Positions 23,694-31,986 of a DNA stretch of 64,000 nucleotides are shown piece after piece. The DNA is from Vannielia litorea. GTDB lineage: Bacteria > Pseudomonadota > Alphaproteobacteria > Rhodobacterales > Rhodobacteraceae. The notes beneath the pieces are model-generated. The model made no database searches, had not been told where the DNA came from, and saw nothing but the letters and a program-made list of their open reading frames with translations. The stretch is from positions 1,178,001 through 1,242,000 of the forward strand of contig NZ_JAHVJR010000001.1 of NCBI RefSeq assembly GCF_019801175.1, in the 5' to 3' direction. Position numbers and translations under genes: made by a program. Each line of letters starts with the position of its first letter. Within the stretch, counting starts at the first letter, position 1.

Positions 23694-26356
23694 AGCGGCT
23701 GCGCGCCCTCTGCATTTGCCTAGCGCTCGGTTTAGCCCAGCCGTCCCTTGCGCAGCAGACGCCGGAGCAGATCGCTGCGGATGCGGAAGAGCAGTCAGTC
23801 TTCGATGTGTTCACCAGCGGCCAGTATGAGGAAGCCCTGCCGCTGGCCGAGGCGTTGCAGGCCTCACTCGATGCCGCCTTTGGGCCGCATTCAGAACGAG
23901 CGCTACTGAATCACGCTCTTGTGGCCCAGATCCTCGCTCGGCTGGGCCGCCAGAAAGAGGGCATCCGGATGAGCGCGGAGGTGCTCGAACTTTGGGTTAC
24001 GCACCACGGGCGCGACCACCCTGAGGCGCAGCGGGCCCGGATGAACATGGCGATGGCGCTCTCGAACGCGCATCGGGCGGGCGAGGCGATGCCCTATGCG
24101 TTGGAAGCCTATGAGTTTGCCCGGCGCTACTATGGGCCAAACGCGGTGACGACGCTGCTCTCCCGCTCGAATGTTGCCGGGCTGCTGGAGCGCACGGGAA
24201 AGTACGAAACGGCGATGGAAGAGTTCCAAGCGGTCGCCGAAGGGCTGAAAGAGACCGAGGGGATGCGGGCCGGGCGGCACCGGGTCAATGCGCTGAAGCA
24301 CGCGGCGCGGATGGCGGAAAAGCTTGGCAGGTATGACGAGGGGGTGATGCTCTACGCCGAGGCGGTGCCTGCAACGCGGGAGTTCTTTGGCAACGATCAC
24401 CCGGAGCTGCAGTCGCTGCTCTACATGACCGGGCGCTTGGCGGGGCAGCTCGGCTACGTGGATCTCGCCGGGGAGGTGCTGCTGGAAAGCGCCAAACTTG
24501 CAGAGGCGATCTATGGGTTCAAGGCGCGTCAGACCAACGAGACCAACGCGATGATTGCCCTCGTGCTCACCCGCGAGGGGCCGGGCAGCGATTATTACGA
24601 CATCGGCAAGGGCCTGCTCGATGTGGTGATCACCAATATGGAAGAGACCTTGGGCCGGACCCATCCGGCCTTGTCGGAGCCTCTCACGTGGGCTGCGACA
24701 CTGGCGATGGAAGAGAACCGCTGGGAGCGGGCGCTGGAGTTGGCGCGGTGGTCTGCCGAGATTGGCACATCCATGTCTGGTCCGTGGTTCGATGCGCTTG
24801 CGGCTGCCGAGGCGAGTGGAAAGATGACCGCGGTCAATGCGGCGGAGGAGGCCTTTCGCGCCGTTCAGTCGAGCTATCTTTCAGTGGCCTCGACCAGCAC
24901 GCTGATGTTGCGGCAAAGGCTTGCGCTGGCACAGGAAGGCGCAGGCGTGGCGGCGCGGGCCTATACCGACAGCATCCGCCGCCGGAACGAGCTGCAAGCC
25001 GCGCTGCTCGCGGTGTCAGGGCTGCCGGTCGAAGAGCGCAATCCGGCTGAGGAAGCCGTGCTTCAGGCGGAATTGTCCGACACGGTGGCGGAGTTGGCGG
25101 CCTTGCGCGGCGAACTCTCGGACCGCGACCCTTGGATGAACGGGCTGAAGGAAGGCATGGCCGCAACGGCAGAGGAGGCCCGTGAGAGCCTGAGGCCGGG
25201 GGAGGCGGTGGTGATCGTCGATGTCTCCGCGCGAGACTGGGGTGCGAGCCGGATCGTGGTGTTGACGCCCGACAGCGCAGCCTGGGCGCCGGTCCCTGCC
25301 AGCCAGCCGGAATTGTCTGCGCTTGTGGAACGGGTGCGGGAAGGGATCGAGCTGAAGGTGGGTGTGCGGGCGGCGCTTTCGCTGAAGGCGGCAACGGGTG
25401 AGCCGCCGAAGGACTTTGATACGGAGGCCGCGAGGGAACTCTATGCGCTCACCTTTGGGCAGGTCGCGCCGGCGCTTGAGGGGGCCACGCATTTGTATAT
25501 CGAGTTGCGTGGGGCGCTGGCCTCTCTGCCGCCGCAGCTCCTGCTGCGCTCGGAGCCTGAGGGCGGCACGCTGGCCGAGGCTGACTGGCTGCTACGGCAT
25601 CATGCGGTGACGGTCATCCCCTCGGTTCTGTCGCTCCAGATCACCACGCTGAGTGCCGAGTTGGGCCATGCGCCGGAGCCGTTTCTCGGGCTGGCCAACC
25701 CGGACTATGCGGCGGACCCGGCGGCAGAGGCTTCCGCCAGCAATGCCCGCGCGGCGCAACTCCGCTCTGGCCTCGCGCCCTTGCCGGAGACTGCCGACGA
25801 GGCCCGCTCGGTGGCGGGTGCCGTATTGGCCAGTGCTGAGGCGGTGCTGGAAGGCCCGGCGGCGAGCGAGGCGGCGGTGAAGGCAGAGGCGCTGGACCGG
25901 TTCCGCGTGCTCTACTTTGCCACTCACGGGCTGATGGCAGGCGACGAGGTTGGTGGTGCGGTGATGGACGAGCCTGCGTTGGCGCTGACGCCGGGGGCAG
26001 GGGATGACGGCTTTCTGAAGGTCTCCGAGATTGCCCGGTTGAAGCTGAATGCCGATTGGGTCGTGCTCTCGGCCTGCAACACGGCGGTGGGGGGCAAACC
26101 CGGCGGCGAGGCGCTCTCGGGTCTCGCTCAGGGGTTCTTCTATGCGGGCGCAAAGGCGCTGTTGGTCAGCCATTGGCCGGTGGAGAGCCAGAGCGCTGTG
26201 GCGCTGATGACAGATATCTTTGCCCGTCGTGCCGCCGATCCGTCGCTGACAGCGGCGGAAGCGCAGCGGCAGGCGGCGCTTGCGCTGATGCAGCAGCCGA
26301 AATGGAGCCACCCGGCCTATTGGGCGCCCTTCATCCTCGTTGGCAACCCGGGGTAG
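23690..26356 (+). CDS. Exported CHAT-domain protease-like protein with TPR repeats, copy 2
   Basis: An 888-residue paralogue of the preceding gene with the same layout: signal peptide (MKRLRALCICLALGLAQPSL, start GTG 23690), TPR-like helices (MNMAMALSNAHRAGEAMPYA; AARMAEKLGRYDEGVMLYAE), and a CHAT domain with His746 in YFATHGLMAGDE and Cys796 in VVLSACNTAVGG, spaced exactly as in copy 1. The CHAT halves are highly alike, the TPR halves much less so, which suggests old duplication with divergence of the recognition part. The GTGA overlap with copy 1 means coupled translation, so the two are probably made together and may act as a pair in the periplasm. No companion substrate is obvious. Confidence 0.85.
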   Translation: MKRLRALCICLALGLAQPSLAQQTPEQIAADAEEQSVFDVFTSGQYEEALPLAEALQASLDAAFGPHSERALLNHALVAQILARLGRQKEGIRMSAEVLELWVTHHGRDHPEAQRARMNMAMALSNAHRAGEAMPYALEAYEFARRYYGPNAVTTLLSRSNVAGLLERTGKYETAMEEFQAVAEGLKETEGMRAGRHRVNALKHAARMAEKLGRYDEGVMLYAEAVPATREFFGNDHPELQSLLYMTGRLAGQLGYVDLAGEVLLESAKLAEAIYGFKARQTNETNAMIALVLTREGPGSDYYDIGKGLLDVVITNMEETLGRTHPALSEPLTWAATLAMEENRWERALELARWSAEIGTSMSGPWFDALAAAEASGKMTAVNAAEEAFRAVQSSYLSVASTSTLMLRQRLALAQEGAGVAARAYTDSIRRRNELQAALLAVSGLPVEERNPAEEAVLQAELSDTVAELAALRGELSDRDPWMNGLKEGMAATAEEARESLRPGEAVVIVDVSARDWGASRIVVLTPDSAAWAPVPASQPELSALVERVREGIELKVGVRAALSLKAATGEPPKDFDTEAARELYALTFGQVAPALEGATHLYIELRGALASLPPQLLLRSEPEGGTLAEADWLLRHHAVTVIPSVLSLQITTLSAELGHAPEPFLGLANPDYAADPAAEASASNARAAQLRSGLAPLPETADEARSVAGAVLASAEAVLEGPAASEAAVKAEALDRFRVLYFATHGLMAGDEVGGAVMDEPALALTPGAGDDGFLKVSEIARLKLNADWVVLSACNTAVGGKPGGEALSGLAQGFFYAGAKALLVSHWPVESQSAVALMTDIFARRAADPSLTAAEAQRQAALALMQQPKWSHPAYWAPFILVGNPG

Positions 26357-26496
26357 ATAGGGCTCCTGCGCCCCGCGGGTATTGTCGACGAATACCGAAC
26401 AATTCTACGAAAATTTTCTCATTCTCGCCCCAATTGCCCGGTTCTCTGATGCCATGAGCAGATCATGCGCCAACAATGGCCGGAAGGACTGAGATC

Positions 26497-27117
26497 ATGA
26501 CCAAACTGACGACTGCCGCCGCTCTCGCCATCACTGTGCTGGCCGCCGCAGGTTGCACCGTGCGTTCCACCGTTCCGGTGGCGCGCTCTGCGCCGCTTGG
26601 CACGACCGACGTTGCAGCCCCGGTACAAACGCAGGCGCCCTATGCGCAGGCCTACAGGATCCGCGATATTCGCGTGAACGTGCCGGACTCGCTCCGCGTT
26701 TCGGAAGCCAACAGCTACTATCCCAACGCAGATATCGTCTGGCGCGGCGATGCGCCGGGTGACCGCCACGAACAGGTCGCTGCGATCTTCGAGGAGGCAC
26801 TGGGCCGCGGGGCGGTGCGCCTGAACGCTGGCAAAGAGGTCGATGTCGAGATCGAAGTGTTGCGCTTTCACTCGCTGACCGAGAAGACTCGCTATACCAT
26901 TGGCGGCGTCCATTCGATCAAGTTCGAGATGACGATGATCGACCCACAGACCGGTGCCGTGCTGGAGAGCCGGAAGATTGTTGCCGATCTGAAAGCCTAT
27001 GGTGGGACCAAGGCCGTGGCCATGGAAGCCAAGGGCTGGGGGCAGAAGGCCCGCATCACCCAACATCTGGCAAACACCTTTGCCGCAGAGCTTTCGGCAG
27101 GCTCTGCAGCCGGTTGA
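26497..27117 (+). CDS. Lipoprotein of unknown function (possibly DUF6778-like)
   Basis: A 206-residue protein with a lipoprotein signal: MTKLTTAAALAITVLAAAGC, with Cys20 as the acylation site. The mature domain begins AYRIRDIRVNVPDSLRVSEA and includes YPNADIVWRGDAPGDRHEQV and KAYGGTKAVAMEAKGWGQK. I recall this arrangement from unnamed Roseobacter lipoproteins of the DUF6778 type, but I am not certain. It probably sits in the outer membrane facing the periplasm. ATG 26497 has GGAAGGA about ten bases upstream. It follows the CHAT pair by 140 bases, most likely a separate transcript. Confidence 0.75.
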   Translation: MTKLTTAAALAITVLAAAGCTVRSTVPVARSAPLGTTDVAAPVQTQAPYAQAYRIRDIRVNVPDSLRVSEANSYYPNADIVWRGDAPGDRHEQVAAIFEEALGRGAVRLNAGKEVDVEIEVLRFHSLTEKTRYTIGGVHSIKFEMTMIDPQTGAVLESRKIVADLKAYGGTKAVAMEAKGWGQKARITQHLANTFAAELSAGSAAG

Positions 27118-27132
27118 TCTGACCGCACGCGC

Positions 27133-27160
27133 CACCGGCGGCGGCAAAAAGCCGCCGGTG
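27133..27160 (+). terminator. Strong hairpin after lipoprotein gene
   Basis: CACCGGCGGC (27133-27142) and GCCGCCGGTG (27151-27160) form a perfect ten-base-pair stem with loop GGCAAAAA, 16 bases past the stop. Only TTG follows, so the T tract is poor. Confidence 0.55.
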
Positions 27161-27290
27161 TTGCACGCAGGTTACCCTTGCGTAAGCAAAATGTGCAACA
27201 ATGCACGCCAACGCCCCACGGGCGCGTCTTCTGACGTATGGATGGAACGAGCAGTTCGGGCTCTGCGTTGAGCCTCAAAGGATGAAACCG

Positions 27291-27425
27291 ATGATGAAAA
27301 CGAAAATCACCCTGATTGCGCTGGCCCTCTCGGCTCTGGCTGCCTGTTCCTCGGCGCCCGTTGGCACCACGCCGGTGCAGCAACTCGACAGCCGCGCTGT
27401 CTGGTCGACCGGCAGCTATCGGTGA
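27291..27425 (+). CDS. 44-residue small lipoprotein
   Basis: MMKTKITLIALALSALAACS shows a basic start, a hydrophobic core and a lipobox Leu-Ala-Ala-Cys with Cys19 as the lipidated residue. Only 25 residues follow, ending WSTGSYR. ATG 27291 has AAGGA about nine bases upstream; an in-frame ATG at 27282 lies too close to that site. Entericidin-like size, but no sequence link to that family that I can see. Function unknown. Confidence 0.65.
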   Translation: MMKTKITLIALALSALAACSSAPVGTTPVQQLDSRAVWSTGSYR

Positions 27426-27466
27426 CAGCTCTTTTCGGCGGGCGCCTGACCGGATAGGTCAGGCCT

Positions 27467-28684
27467 ATGAGTGATGCCCAGCCTGATCCAAACACCCGTC
27501 CAGTCATTCGATTGAAGCCCGCAGCTGACGCGCGGGCTATTCGCCATGGTGCGCCATGGGTTTACTCCGACGCGCTCGTACTCGATCGGCGGACACGGGC
27601 GATCGCTCCGGGCACGGTTGCCGTGCTTGAAGATGCAAGCCGCAGCCCGCTGGCGTTGGTGGCAGTTACCGCTGAGAGCAGAATTGCGGCGCGGGTGCTG
27701 GACGCTGACTGCGGCGCGGAGATCGACAAGGCATGGTTCTTGAAGCGCCTGCAGGCCGCGGTGGACCTTCGTGATCGGCTGTTTGCAGAACCTTATTACC
27801 GTTTGGTTCATGCCGAGGCGGACGGGCTGCCGGGCGTTGTTATCGACCGCTTCGGTGCGACTCTCGTGATCCAGCCGAACGCGGCTTGGGCAGACGTCCG
27901 TTTCGATATGCTGGCAGACGCTGCCTTGGAAGTATCGGGCGCTGAGTGCGTGATCCTTAATGGCACCGGCCGGGCGCGCAAATTCGAGGGGCTGCCGGAG
28001 GTGCTTGAGGTGGCGCGGGGCGTGGCACCCGACGGGCCTGTGCCGGTGCCGATGAACGGTGCAACCTATATGGCCGACCTCATGGGTGGGCAGAAGACGG
28101 GGCTGTTCTACGACCAGCGCGACAACCATGCCTTCACGGCCGGGTTGGCGAAGGGCGCGCGGGTGCTGGATGTGTTCTCCCACGTCGGGGGCTTTGCACT
28201 GGCCGCGCTGGCGGCGGGGGCCGAGAGCGCGCTGGCGGTGGACGGCTCGCAACCGGCGCTCGAGTTGGCGGAGGCCGGGGCGGAGGCTTCCGGCTTGGCG
28301 GCGCGGTTCTCGAAGCGCAAGGGCGATGCTTTTGCCACGCTCGAGGCGCTGGCGGAGGAGGGCGCACAGTTTGACGTGGTGATCTGTGATCCGCCTGCTT
28401 TTGCGCCCTCCAAGAAAGCGCTCACACAGGGGCTTCGGGCCTACGAGCGGGTCGCCCGGCTTGCCGCGACGTTGGTGGCGCCGGGGGGCATTCTCACGTT
28501 GTGCTCCTGCTCGCATGCGGCAGAGATCAGCAAGTTCGGCAACGCCTGCGCCCGGGGTATCGGGCGGTCAGGGCGGTCGGCCCAGCTTTTACGCACCGGC
28601 TATGCCGCTGCCGATCATCCGACGCTGCCGCAACTGGCCGAGTCTGGGTATTTGAAGGCGCTGACCTACCGGCTGCTACCGTGA
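27467..28684 (+). CDS. RlmI-like SAM-dependent RNA methyltransferase
   Basis: A 405-residue class I methyltransferase with an N-terminal PUA-like RNA-binding domain (IRHGAPWVYSDALV) and a C-terminal Rossmann domain. The SAM motif is VLDVFSHVGGFALAALAAGA and the catalytic loop is VICDPPAFAPSK; CSCSHAAEISKF near the end holds the usual Cys. The layout matches RlmI, which makes m5C on 23S rRNA, and NCBI's 'RSP_2647 family RNA methyltransferase'. Its stop overlaps the GTG start of the PIN-domain gene, so both are made together. The target nucleotide cannot be deduced. Confidence 0.88.
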   Translation: MSDAQPDPNTRPVIRLKPAADARAIRHGAPWVYSDALVLDRRTRAIAPGTVAVLEDASRSPLALVAVTAESRIAARVLDADCGAEIDKAWFLKRLQAAVDLRDRLFAEPYYRLVHAEADGLPGVVIDRFGATLVIQPNAAWADVRFDMLADAALEVSGAECVILNGTGRARKFEGLPEVLEVARGVAPDGPVPVPMNGATYMADLMGGQKTGLFYDQRDNHAFTAGLAKGARVLDVFSHVGGFALAALAAGAESALAVDGSQPALELAEAGAEASGLAARFSKRKGDAFATLEALAEEGAQFDVVICDPPAFAPSKKALTQGLRAYERVARLAATLVAPGGILTLCSCSHAAEISKFGNACARGIGRSGRSAQLLRTGYAAADHPTLPQLAESGYLKALTYRLLP

Positions 28685-29223
28685 AGCTCTGCCTCGACGC
28701 CTGCGTGCTCTACCCGACGGTGATGCGCGAGCTGCTGGTGGGCGCGGCGGGAGCCGGGTTCTTCACCCCGCTCTGGTCGCCCCGGATCCTCGAAGAATGG
28801 CGCCGCGCGGCGTTGAAGCGCGGGCCGGGCGAGGGAGTGCAGGCGGAGGGTGAGATTGCGCTGCTGCGGGCGGCCTGGCCGCGGGCGGAGGTGAAGGTGG
28901 AGCCGGGGCTGGAGGCCCGCCTCTGGCTGCCCGACCCGGCGGATGTGCATGTGCTTGCGGCTGCCGTGGCGGGCTCGGCGGACGGCATCGTGACGATGAA
29001 CGCCAAGGACTTTCCGCGCAACGTGCTGGCTGAGGAAGGGCTCATGCGGGCCGACCCAGACGGGCTTATGCTGGGGTTCGCCGAGGCGGACCGGCCCCGG
29101 ATGGAGGCCGTGGCTGAGGCGGTGCGGGCAGAGGCCGAGCGGCTCTCGGGCGAGCCCTGGGAGATGCGCGCGCTGTTGAAGAAGGCGCGGCTGCCGCGCT
29201 TGGGCAAGGCGCTGAGCCGCTAG
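28681..29223 (+). CDS. PIN-domain protein (RSP_2648-like)
   Basis: A 180-residue putative ribonuclease of the PIN superfamily. The first acidic residue is in KLCLDACVLYPTVMRELL, followed by RILEEWRRAALKRG, LPDPADVHVLAAAVAGSADG with further acidic residues, and VTMNAKDFPRNVL, the last strand motif. These give a plausible metal site. The start is GTG 28681, overlapping the methyltransferase stop by four bases. There is no adjacent antitoxin gene, so a standard VapBC module is unlikely. Coupling with an RNA methyltransferase suggests rRNA maturation or RNA quality control, which is inference. It converges on the next gene, the stop codons overlapping. Confidence 0.85.
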   Translation: MKLCLDACVLYPTVMRELLVGAAGAGFFTPLWSPRILEEWRRAALKRGPGEGVQAEGEIALLRAAWPRAEVKVEPGLEARLWLPDPADVHVLAAAVAGSADGIVTMNAKDFPRNVLAEEGLMRADPDGLMLGFAEADRPRMEAVAEAVRAEAERLSGEPWEMRALLKKARLPRLGKALSR

Positions 29224-30308
29224 TCGTCTTTCAAGGAAATGTAGCGCACGCGGGTTTTGATTGCGCGGGTTTCGGCGATGAGGGTCGCTGTGTCTGCCAT
29301 GTCGTCGGGGCGCGGCAGGAGAAGGCCGTGGTTTGGCTGTTCCGGGTCGCGCGGACTGGTGCCGGGGCCGGTGCTTTCGTTGGGGAGCGGAACCGGTGCA
29401 GCGAGTGCGGCGGAAAGGGGAGCGGACGGGCGCCAGGAGGCAATGAGGTGTGCCAGATCCAACCCGTCCAGCTTGGCGCAATCTGCCAGGGCGCAAGAGA
29501 CTTCGATGTAGGGGGCATAGAGGTAGAGGCCGTTGAGCACGGCGCGGCCTTCGTCCGTTTCGATGAAGGAGCCGTAGACCATGTCTGTGCTGCCTTCGGG
29601 GTAGAAGGAGGCATAGTTTACCCGGTCGTTCTGAATGTGCAGCGAGTGGGGTGCGCCCTCCATGGCCTCGGCGATGGCCTCCGTCATCGCCTCGTTGGCG
29701 CCCGGGTCTTGTGACCAGAGCATTGGCGGACGCAGGCTGCGGAGGTGGCTGAAGGGCAGGGGTGCTGGTGGGACGTCGACGAAGCGACGCGAGGGGTCGG
29801 CTGCGATTTCGGCGCGAAGGGCATTCAGCGTGGATTCTGTGACCTCTTCGTCGGTCAGAGACACGGGTTGGGCGTAGGGCAGGAGCGGGGTGAAGTCCAT
29901 GCGGGAGACGTTGCAATAAGCCATGGCGGCGGTTTCGCGGGCGTCTCGCACGGCCCAGATGATCTTTGCGTCTGTATCGCCCTCGCAGTAGGTCGCGACC
30001 GGGGCGGTGTTGGTGAGGTGGCCGAGGAAACGGCGACCGTAGAAGCCGATTTCCGTTTCGTTGTGGAGCGCCGGGTCATCGACCAGATACCAACCGCGTG
30101 GGCCGTCTTTGAACACCAAAAAATCGACCGTGGTCAGATTGGTCGAGAGGACCTCTGAGAATGGAACCTGTGGGAGGCCCGAGGTATCTTCAGCACCCCA
30201 GCTACGGAGTGCCTTTGTGAAGGTGAGGAACTTATAGCCACCAACCAGCATGAAGGCTGTGGCGGCGAGGACGATTACACCGCCGAGGATCACCGACAGA
30301 CGGGTCAT
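29220..30308 (-). CDS. Membrane-anchored protein of unknown function
   Basis: A 362-residue protein with one N-terminal helix (LSVILGGVIVLAATAFMLVG) acting as anchor or uncleaved signal; the rest is probably periplasmic. It contains several cysteines (VATYCEGDTDA; MAYCNVSRMD; VSCALADCAKLDGLDLA), consistent with disulfides, and a Pro/Ser-rich stretch near the C-terminus. No family recognised. ATG 30308 overlaps the stop of the acetyltransferase gene by four bases, so it is the last gene of a three-gene leftward operon headed by the GlxA-type regulator. Confidence 0.72.
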   Translation of the reverse strand: MTRLSVILGGVIVLAATAFMLVGGYKFLTFTKALRSWGAEDTSGLPQVPFSEVLSTNLTTVDFLVFKDGPRGWYLVDDPALHNETEIGFYGRRFLGHLTNTAPVATYCEGDTDAKIIWAVRDARETAAMAYCNVSRMDFTPLLPYAQPVSLTDEEVTESTLNALRAEIAADPSRRFVDVPPAPLPFSHLRSLRPPMLWSQDPGANEAMTEAIAEAMEGAPHSLHIQNDRVNYASFYPEGSTDMVYGSFIETDEGRAVLNGLYLYAPYIEVSCALADCAKLDGLDLAHLIASWRPSAPLSAALAAPVPLPNESTGPGTSPRDPEQPNHGLLLPRPDDMADTATLIAETRAIKTRVRYISLKDD

Positions 30309-30805
30309 GGAGTGGGGCGGTCGAGCCGGTAGTATGTGCTGTCGGACCATTCGCCATTGATGCAGAAGGTGTTCTTTTCATGGTGGGTCACGACGAAGCC
30401 CGCCTTTTCGAGCACACGGCCGGAGCCGATGTTGCGTGGGTCGATATCGGCGGTGATGGCGGGGCAGTCGGGGTGGCGGGCGAAGGCCTCGGCGGTGATG
30501 GCCTCAAGCGCTTCCGAGGCAAAGCCTTTGCCCCATGCCGCTCTTGCGAGGATATAGCCCACCTCCCATTTACGCCAAAGGCCGATGCGGCCGATCAGGT
30601 GACCCTCGTGGAGGATCATAAATTCGGGCCCCAGCTCCCGCTCGCCGCGCATGAAGCCCTCCAACCGGTCGGCCGTGGCGTCGATGGTTTCATCCGGCGG
30701 GGTGGACCAATGGCGCATCACCTCGGTGTCCGAAAAGATCGCGTGGAGGGCGGGCAGATCACAGGGTTCGGCGGGGCGCAAGGTGAGGCGCCGCGTGGTG
30801 ATCAT
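30305..30805 (-). CDS. GNAT-family N-acetyltransferase (RimJ/RimL-like)
   Basis: A 166-residue acetyltransferase starting MITTRRLTLRPAEPCDLPAL, the typical opening of the RimJ/RimL branch. The acetyl-CoA loop is ILARAAWGKGFASEALEAI and the later DPRNIGSGRVLEKAGF motif is also typical. Substrate unknown; small molecules, antibiotics or protein N-termini are all possible. The ATG at 30805 overlaps the upstream regulator stop by four bases (ATGA). Confidence 0.9.
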   Translation of the reverse strand: MITTRRLTLRPAEPCDLPALHAIFSDTEVMRHWSTPPDETIDATADRLEGFMRGERELGPEFMILHEGHLIGRIGLWRKWEVGYILARAAWGKGFASEALEAITAEAFARHPDCPAITADIDPRNIGSGRVLEKAGFVVTHHEKNTFCINGEWSDSTYYRLDRPTP

Positions 30806-31806
30806 ACCGAGAGGCGCGCGCCGTGGGAGCCGCGCTCGCGGTAAGGCGTGGTTTGGTATTGCGCCCGGTAGCACTTGGAGAAGTGCGAGGGTGAGGTGAA
30901 GCCGCAGGCGAGCGCCACGTTGATGACCGACATGTCGGTTTGCATCAGCAGGTTGCGCGCCTTCTGGAGCCGCAGTTCCATGTAATACCGCTTGGGGCTG
31001 CGGTTGAGGTAGCGGCGGAACAGGCGTTCGAGTTGGCGGGTGGAAAGCACCACCTCATCGGCGAGCAGTGCGGGGCTGATCGGCTCTTCAAGATTCTGCT
31101 CCATGATCTGGATCACCCGGGAGAGCTTGGGGTGGCGGACCCCGATCCGGGTGGGGATCGAGAGGCGCTGGGTATCCTGATCGGTGCGGATGGAGCTGTA
31201 GATGAGCTGGTCGGCCACGGTGTTGGCCAGCTCTTCGCCGTGGTCCTCGGCGATGATCTGGAGCGCCAGGTCGATGGAGGCTGTGCCGCCAGCGGTGGTC
31301 ATCCGGTTGCCGTCATGGACGAAGACGGTTTTGGTCAACCGCACCTCGTCGAATTCTTCGGTGAAACTGTCAGCGTTTTCCCAATGGATCGTGGCGCGCT
31401 TGCCGTCGAGCAGGCCTGCCTTGGCAAGCAGGTACCCAGCGGTGCAGAGGCCGCCCACAGCGAGGCCGCGGCGGGCCTGTTTGCGCAGCCATGCCAGCAC
31501 CTTGGGCGTGGCCTTTTCTTCCACGTCGAGACCGGCGCAGACGAGGATCACCTCGTCACGCGCAAGGTCGTCGAGCCCGCCGTCGACCTGAAAGACCGAG
31601 CCGCAGGAGGCGGCAACAGCCTCGCCTCCCTCGGAGATGAGTTGCCATGTGTAGAGCTGGGCTCCAGCGGTGCGATTGGCGAGGCGCAGGGCGTCGATGG
31701 CGCCCGCAAAGCTGAGCAGCGAAAAATCCGGCACAAGCAGGAATGCAAAGCGGCGCGGTTTGGCCGGTGCTTCCACCACCAGAGTTTGCGTATCAGGACG
31801 CCGCAT
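30802..31806 (-). CDS. GlxA-family AraC-type transcriptional regulator
   Basis: A 334-residue regulator with an N-terminal DJ-1/PfpI-like domain (FAFLLVPDFSLLSFAGAIDA; VGGLCTAGYLLAKAGLLDGK, with the Cys elbow) and a C-terminal AraC double HTH (SPALLADEVVLSTRQLERLF; MSVINVALACGFTSPSHFSK). This branch controls nitrogen-compound catabolism in Alphaproteobacteria, such as glycine betaine, carnitine or arginine use. The inducer here is unknown. It heads a leftward operon with the acetyltransferase and an anchored unknown protein and is divergent from the DAHP synthase gene. Confidence 0.92.
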   Translation of the reverse strand: MRRPDTQTLVVEAPAKPRRFAFLLVPDFSLLSFAGAIDALRLANRTAGAQLYTWQLISEGGEAVAASCGSVFQVDGGLDDLARDEVILVCAGLDVEEKATPKVLAWLRKQARRGLAVGGLCTAGYLLAKAGLLDGKRATIHWENADSFTEEFDEVRLTKTVFVHDGNRMTTAGGTASIDLALQIIAEDHGEELANTVADQLIYSSIRTDQDTQRLSIPTRIGVRHPKLSRVIQIMEQNLEEPISPALLADEVVLSTRQLERLFRRYLNRSPKRYYMELRLQKARNLLMQTDMSVINVALACGFTSPSHFSKCYRAQYQTTPYRERGSHGARLSV

Positions 31807-31927
31807 CTGTCTGGCTCCAGGCTAGATATTGACCCCGCCCGAGAGGCAATCAGGATTTGACATAGGGCGCAAGAGCGTGCGGCGCAGAAAATCTGATCAG
31901 GGGTGGCCCAAAGAGGGGCAGCGGCCT

Positions 31928-31965
31928 ATAAGGCAGGCCTTATCCCGTGCCGGGGAGGGCACGGG
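31928..31965 (+). promoter_or_regulatory. Palindrome and hairpin in the DAHP synthase leader
   Basis: ATAAGGC-AG-GCCTTAT (31928-31943) is a perfect inverted repeat and is directly followed by CCCGTGCC (31944-31951) pairing with GGCACGGG (31958-31965) across six bases. Both lie 21-60 bases before the aroG start. No T tract is present, so an operator or translation-control element is more likely than a terminator. Confidence 0.5.
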
Positions 31966-31986
31966 CAGACCAGAGGACATGAGACG

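Noticed and set aside
21021..26356. Antiphage defence island built on the CHAT proteins
   Set aside because: Both proteins have export signals, and no nuclease, gasdermin, reverse transcriptase or CRISPR gene is adjacent.
28681..29223. VapBC-type toxin-antitoxin module
   Set aside because: The PIN gene is longer than usual VapC, and has a methyltransferase rather than a small DNA-binding antitoxin as partner.
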